Positions 17,778 through 27,465 of a stretch of 55,202 nucleotides of DNA are shown here, in pieces. The notes beneath the pieces are model-generated. The model did no database searches. It was not told where the DNA came from and worked only from the letters and a program-made list of their open reading frames with translations. Source of the DNA: Oscillospiraceae bacterium (lineage in GTDB: Bacteria; Bacillota; Clostridia; Oscillospirales; Ruminococcaceae); the NCBI GenBank assembly GCA_019423755.1, contig JAHZAU010000017.1:1-55202 (forward strand). Direction: 5' to 3'. A program made the position numbers and the translations under genes. How positions within the stretch are numbered: position 1 is the stretch's first letter; each line of letters opens with the position of its first letter.

Positions 17778-19055
17778 CTATTCCATATCTTCAAAGCCGA
17801 TGAAGTCGGTGATCACACCCAGGTAAGTTTTGGCACAGTTGAGGATATCCTCAATATCCGCGCATTCATCATAACCATGGACGCCGTCAATGTTGGCCGG
17901 ACCATACTGGATCGCCGGGATACCCGCATAACGATAGTACTTTCCATCGCTGGTGGCCCACTGATAGACTGGAAGAACTTCTTTCTGCCAGATGTAATTG
18001 GCATTCTCCAGGGCAATCTGGACAATTTCTTCCGAAGCCGGGGTGAATGTCGGCTCCTTGATCCGGGTATACTCGATCTCCACCCCATGGATATCCAGGT
18101 CGCGGAGCAGCTGCTCGAACGCTTCCTTTACATCAGCAGCCCGCACACCCACCGGGACACCATAGCCCACTCGGGCTTCACAGTATTCCGAAGATGCGGC
18201 CTTTTGGCCGTCCCCGGTCCGCATGTAGCTGACGTTGCAGGTAACATGATCAATGGCTTCTCCTACTCCTTTGACCTTCAGGATCGCCTCCGCTACCTTT
18301 TTGGCATTTTCCACCACCGGTTTCTGATGGTCGGCATATACCGCCTTCATCTGCCGGAGATCCTCCACATGGCTGAGAATTCGGATCATCTTGGAGATGG
18401 CGTTGTCCCCGACAAAGCTGCACACGCTGCCATGAGCCTGGGTACCATAGCTGCGCAGGATCATGCCTACACTGCCCTTGGAACCGCACTCTACGTTGTT
18501 ATAAGTCGTTGGTTCAGGAAGCATCACAGCGTCAATACCGTCAGCCCAGCCATTTTCCACCAACCACTTGGAGCAGAACTCCCCTCCGCTCTCCTCATCC
18601 GACACCAAATGCAGCACCAGTTTTCCCTTTAGCGGAAGTTGATGCTTTACGATCAGTTTTGCCACATGCATCCCGATGGCTACGCCGCACAGCATGTCCG
18701 AAGCACCGCGTCCGAGGACCTGTGTGTCGGTGATGGTGCCGCAGTGCGGATCGAAGTGCCAATGGGACAGCTCTCCCGGAGAGACCACGTCAGTGTGACC
18801 GTTGATGCAGAGAGTCTTTCCTCCATCTTTTCCCACTTCAGCCACAAAGATCGGCATATTGGGCTTGTTATACAGAATCTGATAAGGAATCTTGTTTTCA
18901 TCAAAATATTGGGCAATATACTCCGTGATGGCATCCGCCTGAATGGGTGGATTGAGGCTGGGACGTTGAATCAGTTGGGAGCACAGTTCCAGCAACTCGT
19001 CCTTGCTTTCCTCCAGAAGGGACCAAAGCTTTCCTTTTACCTTCCGATTTTCCAC
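17778..19055 (-). CDS. M20-family metallopeptidase, paralogue 2
   Basis: A 425-residue member of the same M20 group. Visible active-site positions are His87 (NGHTD), Asp120 (RGASDML), Glu154-155 (DEESGG), Glu181 (PEPT) and the C-terminal His in DGVHGYDE. It differs from its neighbours at positions around the metal site (GHTDVVSPG, SDMLCG rather than SDMKCG), which suggests divergent substrate preference rather than simple duplication. The start is GTG 19055 with GGGAGGG about seven bases upstream. It ends 10 bases before paralogue 1. No signal peptide is seen, so action is expected on imported substrate in the cytoplasm. Confidence 0.9.
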   Translation of the reverse strand: MENRKVKGKLWSLLEESKDELLELCSQLIQRPSLNPPIQADAITEYIAQYFDENKIPYQILYNKPNMPIFVAEVGKDGGKTLCINGHTDVVSPGELSHWHFDPHCGTITDTQVLGRGASDMLCGVAIGMHVAKLIVKHQLPLKGKLVLHLVSDEESGGEFCSKWLVENGWADGIDAVMLPEPTTYNNVECGSKGSVGMILRSYGTQAHGSVCSFVGDNAISKMIRILSHVEDLRQMKAVYADHQKPVVENAKKVAEAILKVKGVGEAIDHVTCNVSYMRTGDGQKAASSEYCEARVGYGVPVGVRAADVKEAFEQLLRDLDIHGVEIEYTRIKEPTFTPASEEIVQIALENANYIWQKEVLPVYQWATSDGKYYRYAGIPAIQYGPANIDGVHGYDECADIEDILNCAKTYLGVITDFIGFEDME

Positions 19056-19072
19056 AATTTTTCCCTCCCTTG

Positions 19073-20335
19073 TTAAAAATCAAAACCGATCAGGTCTTCC
19101 AAGATACCCATATAGGTTTTGGCGCAATTTACAACATCTTCAATATCCACATTTTCGTTGTAGGCGTGGATGCCTTCGGTATTGGCCGGTCCGTACTGAA
19201 TGGTCGGTATACCACGATAACGGAAGAATTTGGCGTCACTAGTGGCCCACTGATAGGCTGGGACCACCTTCCGGCCCCAAACGGCCTGCGCATTGTCCAC
19301 CGCCGACCGTACCAGATCGGTATCAACGTCGGTGCAGGCGCCATCTTTACAGCGGGGATATTCTACCGTTACGCCGCGCATCCCTTCTTCTGCAATAATC
19401 TGGTCAATCTTGTCTTTGACCGCCTGGGTCGAAATTCCTACCGGTACCAAGGTAGCTACCATAGCTTGGCAGACCTCTGGCGTCATGGTACCACTCAGCC
19501 CACCGTCAACCCACATAATATTGACGTTGACATGGTCGATGGCATCCTCTACGCCTTCTACTCCAAAGCTATCCCGGATCACGTCCTTGGAATCCCGCAG
19601 TACCTGCTCCTGATTGGGGTACCAGGTTCCCTCCAGCTGAGCCAGTTCGCCCATACGGTCCAGAATCTTCACCATTTTGTGAACCGCATTTTCGCCCACA
19701 TAATTGATGATGCTGCCATTGACCGGTGTACCGGTAGTGGTAATTCGGATACGCATGCTTCCTTTCTGTCCCACCTCGACATTGTTGTAGGAAGTTGGCT
19801 CCGGAATCAGCACAAAGTCCGCACCGTCCGCGTACCCGTTTTCAATAAGCCACATGGAACCCTTCTCTCCGCCAGATTCCTCATCGTGGACGATCTGCAG
19901 CTTTAAGGTCCCGGAGAATCCAAGCTTCTCCTGCTGGATCAGCTTGGCAAGAAACAGTCCAATTCCTACGCCGCATTTCATGTCGGAGGTTCCCCGTCCT
20001 AAAATCTGACGATCCGTGATGGTTCCGCAGTAAGGGGAAAAGTCCCACCGGTTCAGCTCGCCTACCGGTACAACATCGTTATGGCCATTGATGATCGCCG
20101 TTTTCCCTCCATTGCCCACCTGCGCTAAAATGCTGGGCGTTTCGCCTGGGCCACGAACCACCTGATAAGAGATTCCTGCATCGGAAAGATACGCTGTCAC
20201 AAAATCGACGATGGATTCACACTGCTGTGGGGTCACACTGGGGATCTTGATCAGGTCCGCACAGATAGCCAGCAGTTCATCCTTTCTTTCCTCCACCAAA
20301 TTCCAAAGCTTCTGCTTTAATTCCTGGTTTCTCAC
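19073..20335 (-). CDS. M20-family metallopeptidase, paralogue 3
   Basis: A 420-residue M20 hydrolase, first of the three in transcription order. Metal and catalytic residues: His85 (NGHND), Asp118 (RGTSDMK), Glu152-153 (DEESGG), Glu179 (PEPT) and His in EGIHAYNE near the end. All three paralogues share the opening pattern of a K-x-LW segment followed by a DELL/DLVRL helix and the closing YGP-to-YNE block, so they arose by duplication within this family branch. The start is GTG 20335 with GGAGG seven bases upstream. It follows the dppF ATPase gene by 83 bases. It could be an N-acyl-amino-acid hydrolase, a dipeptidase or a DapE-like enzyme. Confidence 0.9.
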   Translation of the reverse strand: MRNQELKQKLWNLVEERKDELLAICADLIKIPSVTPQQCESIVDFVTAYLSDAGISYQVVRGPGETPSILAQVGNGGKTAIINGHNDVVPVGELNRWDFSPYCGTITDRQILGRGTSDMKCGVGIGLFLAKLIQQEKLGFSGTLKLQIVHDEESGGEKGSMWLIENGYADGADFVLIPEPTSYNNVEVGQKGSMRIRITTTGTPVNGSIINYVGENAVHKMVKILDRMGELAQLEGTWYPNQEQVLRDSKDVIRDSFGVEGVEDAIDHVNVNIMWVDGGLSGTMTPEVCQAMVATLVPVGISTQAVKDKIDQIIAEEGMRGVTVEYPRCKDGACTDVDTDLVRSAVDNAQAVWGRKVVPAYQWATSDAKFFRYRGIPTIQYGPANTEGIHAYNENVDIEDVVNCAKTYMGILEDLIGFDF

Positions 20336-20418
20336 GTCTTTTCCTCCTTTTCATTCCCGTATTTCTGCTAAAGCACCCGGCCCCTTTTCCATCTGCTCAG
20401 AAAATGGGCCTGTGTAAA

Positions 20419-21420
20419 TTATTTCGTTCCCTGATACAGGAAGCAAGCCACCTGGTGATCCCCATCTACGGTGCAGAGGGGCGGAATTTCCTCCCGGCAG
20501 CGCTGCGTGCAGTGCGGGCACCTTGTAGAAAAGGCACATCCTTTGGGCATGTTCAGCGGGCTGGGGATCTCTCCTGTCAAAGTGATCTTCTTTTTCTGTT
20601 CCATCGGACTTGCCGGTGGAATCGCCGAAAACAACGCTTCTGTATATGGATGGTACGGCTTTTCATAGATTTCTTTGGCATTTCCTATTTCCACGATCTT
20701 ACCAAGATACATGATAACAATACGGTCGCTGATATATTTGACAACGCCCAGATCGTGAGAGATAAACAGATAGGTCAATTTAAATTTCTGTTTGAGCTCT
20801 TTTAGTAGATTGATAACCTGTGCCTGCACCGATACATCCAGAGCCGATACCGGCTCATCACAGACCAGCAGCTTAGGTCCCAAAGCGAGCGCCCGAGCAA
20901 TGTTGATCCGCTGGCGCTGACCTCCCGAAAATTCATGAGGGTAGCGGATCGCATGATAGTAATCCAAACCTACCAGCTTAAGCAGTTCATTTACTTTCTG
21001 CTTTCTTTCTTCCGGTGTGCCGATGTTGTGGATGATCATCGGCTCCTCAATCTGATAACCCGCTGTTTTTCTCGGATCCAAGGAGGAATACGGGTCCTGG
21101 AAGATAATATTCATCTCCCGGCGCAGCGCCGTCATTTCCTTAGAAGAAAGGGAAAGGATATCCTTCCCATCAAACACAACGGAACCGGATGTCGGGTTGA
21201 TCAGTTTCAGGATAGATTTACCTAAAGTCGATTTTCCACAGCCAGATTCGCCAATGATACCCAAGGTCTCACCTTCCCGCACCTCAAAGGAAACATCATT
21301 GACTGCGTTAAGGTAGCTAGGTTTTCCAAACACCTTGGAGCTTTTGATGGTAAAGGTTTTGGTCAAATGTTCTACCTTTAGGATCGGCTCCGGCTGGACG
21401 GCCATTTTTTCTTCACTCAT
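20419..21420 (-). CDS. dppF: Dipeptide/oligopeptide ABC transporter ATPase (DppF/OppF type)
   Basis: The second ATPase of a peptide-class importer, 333 residues. Walker A GESGCGKST, signature FSGGQRQRINIARAL, Walker B LLVCDEPVSALD and H-loop FISHDLG are intact. The C-terminal oligopeptide-transporter extension holds the Cys motif (AFSTRCPHCTQRC) typical of DppD/DppF/OppF, which can bind an iron-sulfur cluster in some relatives. Start ATG 21420 has AAAGGAGG eight bases upstream, and the gene begins three bases after the dppD stop. The symbol denotes the family, and Dpp versus Opp specificity is not resolved. Confidence 0.93.
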   Translation of the reverse strand: MSEEKMAVQPEPILKVEHLTKTFTIKSSKVFGKPSYLNAVNDVSFEVREGETLGIIGESGCGKSTLGKSILKLINPTSGSVVFDGKDILSLSSKEMTALRREMNIIFQDPYSSLDPRKTAGYQIEEPMIIHNIGTPEERKQKVNELLKLVGLDYYHAIRYPHEFSGGQRQRINIARALALGPKLLVCDEPVSALDVSVQAQVINLLKELKQKFKLTYLFISHDLGVVKYISDRIVIMYLGKIVEIGNAKEIYEKPYHPYTEALFSAIPPASPMEQKKKITLTGEIPSPLNMPKGCAFSTRCPHCTQRCREEIPPLCTVDGDHQVACFLYQGTK

Positions 21421-21423
21421 CCC

Positions 21424-22425
21424 CTACTCCTCCTTTCCTGCCAAAAGATTCTGGGCCGCTTTCTGGAAGTGGCAGGCCACAAAGTGTCCCGGTTCCACCT
21501 CAATCAAATCCGGCGATTTCTTCGTGCAGATCTCCTGGCAATACTTGCAGCGATTGTGGAAGCTGCAGCTTCCGCCAGTGAGTTTCAGATCCGGCGGTGT
21601 ACCTGGGATGGAAGCCAGCGGCTTATCCGGGTCATCGCTTAACTTCGGCATAGAATTGAGCAAGCCCCAGGTGTACGGATGCAGAGGATTCTGATACAGG
21701 GTTTTGGCGTCTGCGTATTCCACCGTCTTACCGGCATACATAACCATAACGGTATCACACATACTCCAAACAACACCCAGGTTATGGGTAACCAAAATCA
21801 CCGAAGTCCCCATCTTTTTCTGCAGGTCCTTCATCAGATCCAAAACCTGAGCCTGTACCGTTACGTCCAGCGCGGTGGTCGGTTCATCTGCAATAATGAG
21901 CTTGGGCTTCAGCGCAATCGCCATAGCAATGATCACGCGCTGACGCATTCCGCCGGAAAACTCATGCGGATAACTTTCCATTCGTTTTTCTGCCTGGGAG
22001 ATACCTACCATCTCCAGTGCCTCGATGGCCTGTTTTCTGGCCTGTTCTTTTGGGATCTTGTTGTGAGCTAGGATTACTTCCATAACCTGGTCGCCGATCC
22101 GGAACACCGGGTCCAGCGAGGTCATCGGGTCTTGAAAGATCATGGAGATCTCTTCTCCGCGAATCCGCAGCATCTCACTCTCTTTCACTTTAGCCAGGTC
22201 CTTTCCTTCAAAAAGGATCTCGCCGCCTACAATCTTGCCGTTTTTGGGGAGAAGCCGCATGATCGAGTTGGAAGTCACACTTTTTCCAGAACCGGATTCC
22301 CCCACAATACCTAACGTTTTTCCCTTTTCTAAAGAAAAGCTGACACCGTCCACTGCTTTCACCACACCGCTGGCGGTAAAGAAGTGGGAGCGCAGATCAT
22401 TTACTTGCAATAGGATTTCACTCAT
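21424..22425 (-). CDS. dppD: Dipeptide/oligopeptide ABC transporter ATPase (DppD/OppD type)
   Basis: The first ATPase of the peptide importer, 333 residues. Walker A GESGSGKSV, signature FSGGMRQRVIIAMAI, Walker B LIIADEPTTALD and VTHNLGV H-loop are present. The C-terminal Cys cluster CSFHNRCKYCQEIC and the final segment EPGHFVACH mark the oligopeptide-ATPase subfamily. It would pair with DppF on the cytoplasmic face of the DppBC channel. It starts at ATG 22425, 42 bases after dppC, with a purine-rich GGAAGG stretch upstream. Confidence 0.93.
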   Translation of the reverse strand: MSEILLQVNDLRSHFFTASGVVKAVDGVSFSLEKGKTLGIVGESGSGKSVTSNSIMRLLPKNGKIVGGEILFEGKDLAKVKESEMLRIRGEEISMIFQDPMTSLDPVFRIGDQVMEVILAHNKIPKEQARKQAIEALEMVGISQAEKRMESYPHEFSGGMRQRVIIAMAIALKPKLIIADEPTTALDVTVQAQVLDLMKDLQKKMGTSVILVTHNLGVVWSMCDTVMVMYAGKTVEYADAKTLYQNPLHPYTWGLLNSMPKLSDDPDKPLASIPGTPPDLKLTGGSCSFHNRCKYCQEICTKKSPDLIEVEPGHFVACHFQKAAQNLLAGKEE

Positions 22426-22467
22426 ATTTGCCCTTCCGTCCTTCCTTGTATTTTTCCGCCTGATGGG

Positions 22468-23367
22468 TTAACGCTTCATTTTGGGATCCAGAACATCGCG
22501 GATGCCGTCACCCAAAAGGTTGAATCCCAGTACGGTCAGCAGGATCGCCAAACCGGAATAGGTGGCGATATGCGGCGCTGTTGTCAAACAATCCTGGCCC
22601 GCTTTCAGGATACTGCCCCAGGAAGCGGTGGGCGGCACGATACCGAGTCCCAAAAAGCTCAGGGAAGATTCCGTCAGGATGGCACCGGCAACATTCAATG
22701 TCGCGTAAACGATAACCTCCGATACAATATTGGGCAGGATGTGCAGGAAAATCGTACGAGCGTTGGACGCACCGAGTGCTCCGACCGCCTTAACATACTC
22801 TTCATTTTTAACTATCAGCACTTGGCCTCGCACAATGCGTGCATAACCAGGAATGTTGGCAATACCGATAGCCAGAATTACGTTCTGCATGCCTTCGCCC
22901 AAAGCGGTCAAAAGCAGCAGCGCCAACAGGATGAATGGGAAGGCGAACATACCGTCCATAATACGCATCAGCGCACTATCTACCCAGCCTCCCTTGAAGC
23001 CGGAGATCAGACCAACCAATACGCCAAACACCGCTCCTACCGACATACCGCCTACCGATACCAAAATGGATACCCGGGCCCCGTAGATAATACGAGTAAA
23101 CAAGTCTCTCCCGTACTCATCTCCACCGAGGATCATTCCGTTTACACCAGGTTTTGTGTACATGTTGGTAAAGTCCATGGCATATGGGTCTTTTCCCACC
23201 AGCATGGGACCGAAAATAGCGACAAACACCACAATGGCTACGATAACAAGCCCTACCATAGCAGACTTGTTGCGCGCCAGCTTACGCCACGCGTTGTTGG
23301 CACGGCGCTCACGCAAAATCATTTCCTGCTGATCCTGTAGTCCCAGTGTTGCTTGGGTCTTAGCCAT
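22468..23367 (-). CDS. dppC: Peptide ABC transporter permease (DppC/OppC type)
   Basis: Inner-membrane permease of the peptide importer, 299 residues. An N-terminal cytoplasmic stretch and helix (RRANNAWRKLARNKSAMVG) are characteristic of the DppC/OppC N-terminal domain, followed by about five more helices. The EAA-type loop is AVGALGASNARTIFLHILPN. The ATG overlaps the last base of dppB (TAATG) with GGAGG nine bases upstream, so the two permeases are translationally coupled. Confidence 0.93.
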   Translation of the reverse strand: MAKTQATLGLQDQQEMILRERRANNAWRKLARNKSAMVGLVIVAIVVFVAIFGPMLVGKDPYAMDFTNMYTKPGVNGMILGGDEYGRDLFTRIIYGARVSILVSVGGMSVGAVFGVLVGLISGFKGGWVDSALMRIMDGMFAFPFILLALLLLTALGEGMQNVILAIGIANIPGYARIVRGQVLIVKNEEYVKAVGALGASNARTIFLHILPNIVSEVIVYATLNVAGAILTESSLSFLGLGIVPPTASWGSILKAGQDCLTTAPHIATYSGLAILLTVLGFNLLGDGIRDVLDPKMKR

Positions 23368-24329
23368 TAGCGTCCACCTCCTTCTGTCTCATAGCTGATC
23401 TTCGGGTTCAGATACAGATAAATAATATCGACCACCAGATTGATCAAAACATAGAAAATCGCCATAAACAAAACGCAGCCCTGAATAACCGCATAGTCCT
23501 TATTGCCGATAGCCTCCACGATCAATCTTCCCATACCCGGCCAGGTAAAGATGGTCTCTACCAAAATCGCTCCGCCCATCAGGAAGGAAAAACGCATGCC
23601 GATTACCGTAACGATCGGCGGCATAGCGTTTTTCAATGCATGCTTCAGGATAACCTTCCACTCCCGAATGCCCTTGGCGCGGACCGATTTAATATAATCC
23701 TGATTGATCACTTCCAGCATACTGGAACGGGTGATACGAGCAAAGTTGGCCATACTTCCGGTAGAAAGACAGAAAGCTGGCAGAATCAGGTGAGAAAGGA
23801 CATCCCACAATCCATTGGCCATATCACCCATGCCGATAGAAGGCAGCCAGCCCAAGTTTACACAAAATACCAGCACCAGCATCAAACCCAACCAGAATGA
23901 CGGGATAGACACGCCCACCAAGGCCGCAAACATCGCTGTGTAGTCAAAGGCGGAGTACTGCTTGACCGCCGAGATAATCCCCACTGGGATACCGACAAGC
24001 AATGCGATCACAATACTTGCAACTGCCAGATATAGGGTATTGGGCAGCTTCTCCAGCAGCAAGGTAAGTACCGGCTGATTGTAACGGTAGGACGTACCGA
24101 AATCTCCATGGAGAATACCATTGAGATACATAATAAATTGTTCCGGAATACTTTTATTCAATCCCAGTTCTTCTGTGAGTTTTTCTACTGCCTCCACCGA
24201 AGCCTGCGGTCCCAGAATAATCATCGCTGGGTTGCCGGGTATTAAACGTGTTACCGTAAATACGATAGTTACCACGATAAGCAGTACAGGTATCAGCTGT
24301 AGAATTCGTTTGAGTATGATTTTTAACAT
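23367..24329 (-). CDS. dppB: Peptide ABC transporter permease (DppB/OppB type)
   Basis: A 320-residue permease with the usual DppB start (ILKRILQLIPVLLIV), a periplasm-facing segment with LGLNKSIPEQFIMYL and six helices. The EAA loop is SVRAKGIREWKVILKHALKN. It forms the channel with DppC. It starts 168 bases after the binding-protein gene, and the gap holds a strong hairpin at 24414-24451 that probably lowers expression of the membrane and ATPase genes relative to the binding protein. Confidence 0.93.
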   Translation of the reverse strand: MLKIILKRILQLIPVLLIVVTIVFTVTRLIPGNPAMIILGPQASVEAVEKLTEELGLNKSIPEQFIMYLNGILHGDFGTSYRYNQPVLTLLLEKLPNTLYLAVASIVIALLVGIPVGIISAVKQYSAFDYTAMFAALVGVSIPSFWLGLMLVLVFCVNLGWLPSIGMGDMANGLWDVLSHLILPAFCLSTGSMANFARITRSSMLEVINQDYIKSVRAKGIREWKVILKHALKNAMPPIVTVIGMRFSFLMGGAILVETIFTWPGMGRLIVEAIGNKDYAVIQGCVLFMAIFYVLINLVVDIIYLYLNPKISYETEGGGR

Positions 24330-24413
24330 GCGATTCCTCTTTTCCAGCCTAGCTATCGGATGGGAAAGCGTTCCCTTTGGCCATCAACCCAACAGGGTTA
24401 TTTTCCCAGAATT

Positions 24414-24451
24414 CAGCAGCAGGGGCGAACCTTGGTCCGCCCCTGCTGCTG
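24414..24451. repeat. Intercistronic hairpin between dppA and dppB
   Basis: A 14-base perfect stem, CAGCAGCAGGGGCG (24414-24427) against its complement (24438-24451). It lies 46 bases beyond the dppA stop. It has no U-tract in the direction of transcription, so it is more likely an mRNA 3'-end stabiliser or partial terminator than a full stop. Confidence 0.75.
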
Positions 24452-24496
24452 TTCTTCTCAAGAACGGCGGCCCGGATGGGATTGGGCCGACAATGA

Positions 24497-26161
24497 TTAC
24501 TTCATCAACCAGGTATTGACTTCAGGCGAGCAGATAACAACATGTTTGTCTGCATAGCTGTCATAGCCCTGTACTTTCTTGGAAAGGCCATCGATCACCA
24601 TAGCGTTGCTGTAATCAATCTGTGCATTGGCTTTCATAATGATTCGAACAGCCTCTTTGTACAATTCTGCGCGCTTTGCCTGATCGGTAACTTTTACTGC
24701 TTCATCCAGCAAACGATCCACTTCCGGATCATTGAACCCCTGGCCGTTGCCCAGAGAACCGATGGCGCTGCTGTGGAACATCTGGTTCAGGTAGAAGTAC
24801 GGATCGGGATCCCAGGTCCAGCTCATAGAGTAAATAGGAGCTTTACCAGAAGCACCCGTCGCAGAGAAAGTTCCCCACTGAGCGGTTTTGATCTGAACAT
24901 CGATGTTCAGATTCTGTTTCATATACTGCTGGAAGATCGTCGCTACCTTCATGGAAGCAGCGGAGTCCGAGGTATAGTATTCCATAGTGAAGCCATCGGG
25001 ATAACCAGCCTCAGCAAGCAGCTTTTTAGCGTTTTCCGGATCATATTTGGGCACTAAGTCATTGGATGTCTCATCATAGCCCCAAGAGATCGGGGGAAGC
25101 GGCTGATATGCGCGTTCTGCTTCACCATACTGGTACAGTGCTGCATTGAGCTGGTCGATATCCAACGCCTGGATGATGGCGGTACGAACACGGATATCGG
25201 CGGTCGGGCCTTCCATCATGTTCATATACATATAGTTGACCTGCATACCAGGAACTTCATTGGTCTTCAGGTTTGGATCTTCTCGTACCGTCTTGATGCT
25301 TTCATCCCTCAGGTCATTGGCTACATGGACCTCACCGGAACGAAGAGCATTTGCTCTCATGTTAACGTCGGTGATAAAGCGGAACATAACGCCATCCAGA
25401 TACGGTCTGGGACCCCAGTAGTTGTCGTTTCTCACCAGTTCACAGCTCTGGTCGGTAACCAATTCTTTCATGGCGAAGGGACCAGTGCCTACCAGGTGTG
25501 CACCGAATTCATCTCCCCAGCCCTCTACTTCTTCTTTGGGAACAATAATATTACCACCATTATTCAGGGCTGCGAGGAAGGCGGAGTTGGGGGATTTCAG
25601 ATAGCAATTGACCTCAAAGTCTCCTACAACCTCAACATGATCCAGCATTTCCAGGCGGTTGAGAGCCGATTCATTTGCAGAGCGCTCCAGAGAGTATTTT
25701 ACGTCTTCTGCGGTCATCTGGCGTCCGTCCTGATAGGTTCCTTTCTGGAAATACACATCATCACGAAGCTTGAAGTTATAAACATCACCGGTTTCGTTGG
25801 CGGACCATTCTGTAGCCAGCACACCTACCAGTTCACTCATATCGTGGTTGTATGCCACCAATGTATCGCCCACGGTACGGATAATCTGGTCCTCATAAAC
25901 ACCCGTGTATTTGATGGGGTCCAGATTGCTAGCTACTGCGGACAAAGCCATTGTCAGCACGCCGCCATAGCGTTCTTCTTCCGGCACGCTGGTCGGATCC
26001 ACTTCTTCTCCCGATGCCGGGGTCTCCTGCGTGGTTCCTTCCGCCTGTGCACCGCCTTCAGAGGTTTCCGCAGATTGGCTTCCGCCTCCACAGCCTGCCA
26101 ACATAGTAACAGCTAAACTCAGAGCCGTTAGCAATGCAACAAATCTCTTGGATTTTTTCAT
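24497..26161 (-). CDS. dppA: Peptide-binding lipoprotein of an ABC importer (family 5)
   Basis: Extracellular substrate-binding protein, 554 residues, SBP family 5 (DppA/OppA/NikA). The signal sequence ends in a lipobox LAGC near residues 21-24, so the mature protein is lipid-anchored. A Ser/Glu/Thr-rich linker follows, then the family core: GGVLTMALS, LATEWSANETGDVYNFKLRDD split over two segments, TAEDVKYSLER, GTGPFAMKE and YDPENAKKLLAEAGYPDG. It follows the DUF1177 gene by 88 bases and is separated from the permeases by a hairpin, the usual arrangement for over-producing the binding protein. Cargo is probably a peptide or acylated amino acid judged from the three M20 genes. Confidence 0.93.
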   Translation of the reverse strand: MKKSKRFVALLTALSLAVTMLAGCGGGSQSAETSEGGAQAEGTTQETPASGEEVDPTSVPEEERYGGVLTMALSAVASNLDPIKYTGVYEDQIIRTVGDTLVAYNHDMSELVGVLATEWSANETGDVYNFKLRDDVYFQKGTYQDGRQMTAEDVKYSLERSANESALNRLEMLDHVEVVGDFEVNCYLKSPNSAFLAALNNGGNIIVPKEEVEGWGDEFGAHLVGTGPFAMKELVTDQSCELVRNDNYWGPRPYLDGVMFRFITDVNMRANALRSGEVHVANDLRDESIKTVREDPNLKTNEVPGMQVNYMYMNMMEGPTADIRVRTAIIQALDIDQLNAALYQYGEAERAYQPLPPISWGYDETSNDLVPKYDPENAKKLLAEAGYPDGFTMEYYTSDSAASMKVATIFQQYMKQNLNIDVQIKTAQWGTFSATGASGKAPIYSMSWTWDPDPYFYLNQMFHSSAIGSLGNGQGFNDPEVDRLLDEAVKVTDQAKRAELYKEAVRIIMKANAQIDYSNAMVIDGLSKKVQGYDSYADKHVVICSPEVNTWLMK

Positions 26162-26194
26162 TGTTCTTCCTCCTTATCGAACAAATCTCCTAAA

Positions 26195-26218
26195 ATGGAC
26201 CGTATTGTCCATTGTCAA
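26195..26218. promoter_or_regulatory. Candidate operator or internal promoter ahead of dppA
   Basis: ATGGAC, six bases, GTCCAT (26195-26212) is a perfect inverted repeat. The overlapping TGTCCATTGTCA (26206-26217) matches 10 of 12 bases of a site over the -35 of the operon promoter (27430-27441, opposite strand). A TTGACA (complement of 26213-26218) is present on the minus strand, but its -10 is poor. Confidence 0.35.
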
Positions 26219-26249
26219 CCTATTTTTGCAGCAGCGATGAAACAGTATT

Positions 26250-27188
26250 TTATCTGCCCAAGGTCTGTGTGTGTTTCATCGAGCCATATTTTCTGACCAT
26301 AGCCTCATACTCTTCCGCATCGTAAAATGCGCACTGTCCGCGGCCATAGTTTTTTGCAACCTCCAGCATGAAGCGGACTGCTTCTTCTACATCTGCACAG
26401 TGGCTGGCTCCTGTGGCACAACCCGGTACCATCGTCTCGGTCGTGATCGCCACACCCACTACCGGAGCGCTTGTGGCGGTAGCCGGCTGCAGAATGCTGT
26501 TCAGATGATACAGATCATTTCCATAAGGGGTAATATCCTGCTGAGAAAGAGCGAATACCTGCGGCAGTTGCCCTGTTGTGATCTCCATAATATCCAACAG
26601 ATCATCGCTAACCTTCAGGATATAGCCTTCTTTTACTGTGGGGCTGATGGCAATTCCACGATGATTGATGATGCGATTTCCTTTTGTAGTATCTACCGAA
26701 AGGATTGCTTCCATCTGAGGCTGGATCTCTTCCTGGTTCATCTGGTCCATATTAACGGGAGAACCCATAAACGGAACTGGTTCATGAGGGCTGGTAGGTG
26801 CATCGGGGCAAACATGAGTGCATACCAAAATATCGCCTTCCAACACGTCGCCCTTTCGTTTCATATCCAGCAGCTTTGCTGCCGCTGTCAGGGCAGCCAG
26901 CGCACCATCACCGTCAGATACAAATCCGATTCGTTCCGGTCTGGCTCCCAATCCTCCCAAGCGTCCAATCAGGCCCAAAGTGGGAGCATTCCCTCCCTGA
27001 GAACGGCCTTGCGAGCCTGGAATCAACACACGCACAAAGTCTGTGCTGCCTTCTTCTCCCTGCATTTTGGTTATTACGATTTCTTCTTCCTTCGCACCAA
27101 GGCTCATCAAATATTCTTTGATTTTTTGTCCCGATGCGTCAGGATTATCCAAGATCTCATAAACCTCCATCATTTGCTTTAATACCAT
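26250..27188 (-). CDS. DUF1177-family protein, first gene of the peptide/M20 operon
   Basis: A 312-residue protein that I assign to DUF1177 from memory of the family: opening LKQMMEVYEILDNPDASG, then EGEEGSTDFVRVLIPG, LGLIGRLGGLGARPERIGFVSDGDG, and the metal-ligand-like stretch VCTHVCPDAPTSPHEP. Members have no established activity. They are found, as far as I recall, near peptide or amino-acid transporters and hydrolases in anaerobes. Conserved His, Asp and Glu suggest an enzyme, but that is inference. I chose ATG 27188 (AAGGAGG ten bases upstream) because the longer frame to 27347 runs into the promoter and has no site. It heads the operon, 88 bases before dppA. Confidence 0.75.
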   Translation of the reverse strand: MVLKQMMEVYEILDNPDASGQKIKEYLMSLGAKEEEIVITKMQGEEGSTDFVRVLIPGSQGRSQGGNAPTLGLIGRLGGLGARPERIGFVSDGDGALAALTAAAKLLDMKRKGDVLEGDILVCTHVCPDAPTSPHEPVPFMGSPVNMDQMNQEEIQPQMEAILSVDTTKGNRIINHRGIAISPTVKEGYILKVSDDLLDIMEITTGQLPQVFALSQQDITPYGNDLYHLNSILQPATATSAPVVGVAITTETMVPGCATGASHCADVEEAVRFMLEVAKNYGRGQCAFYDAEEYEAMVRKYGSMKHTQTLGR

Positions 27189-27406
27189 AGCCGTCCGTCC
27201 TCCTTTTTTCTGTGCCGCAAGACTTGCATCATCGTTTTGTAAATTATTTGAACAGGATGCACATTTTCCTGCAGAATATGAAAATTGAGTATATTTTCTT
27301 TTCCGATTATCCAATCTGTAAAAATATGCTTCAAAACAGACATGCAAGCTAACAACTCACAAACATTTGTACTTTATGTTGTAAATTACCTTCTCAGATT
27401 GGTCCT

Positions 27407-27435
27407 ATTATAGCATCTTGCCCTGATACTGTCGA
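27407..27435 (-). promoter_or_regulatory. Promoter of the DUF1177-dpp-M20 operon
   Basis: Minus strand: TCGACA (complement of 27430-27435), exactly 17 bases, then TATAAT (complement of 27407-27412) preceded by TGC, an extended -10. This gives a leader of about 210 bases before the DUF1177 start. I see no riboswitch or gene in 27189-27400. Confidence 0.7.
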
Positions 27436-27465
27436 TGGACAGGTCAAACAAAAGTTCACCTCAGC

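Noticed and set aside
26250..27347. Longer form of the DUF1177 protein starting at 27347
   Set aside because: The added 53 residues look unlike protein-coding sequence and lack a ribosome-binding site. ATG 27188 has AAGGAGG upstream.
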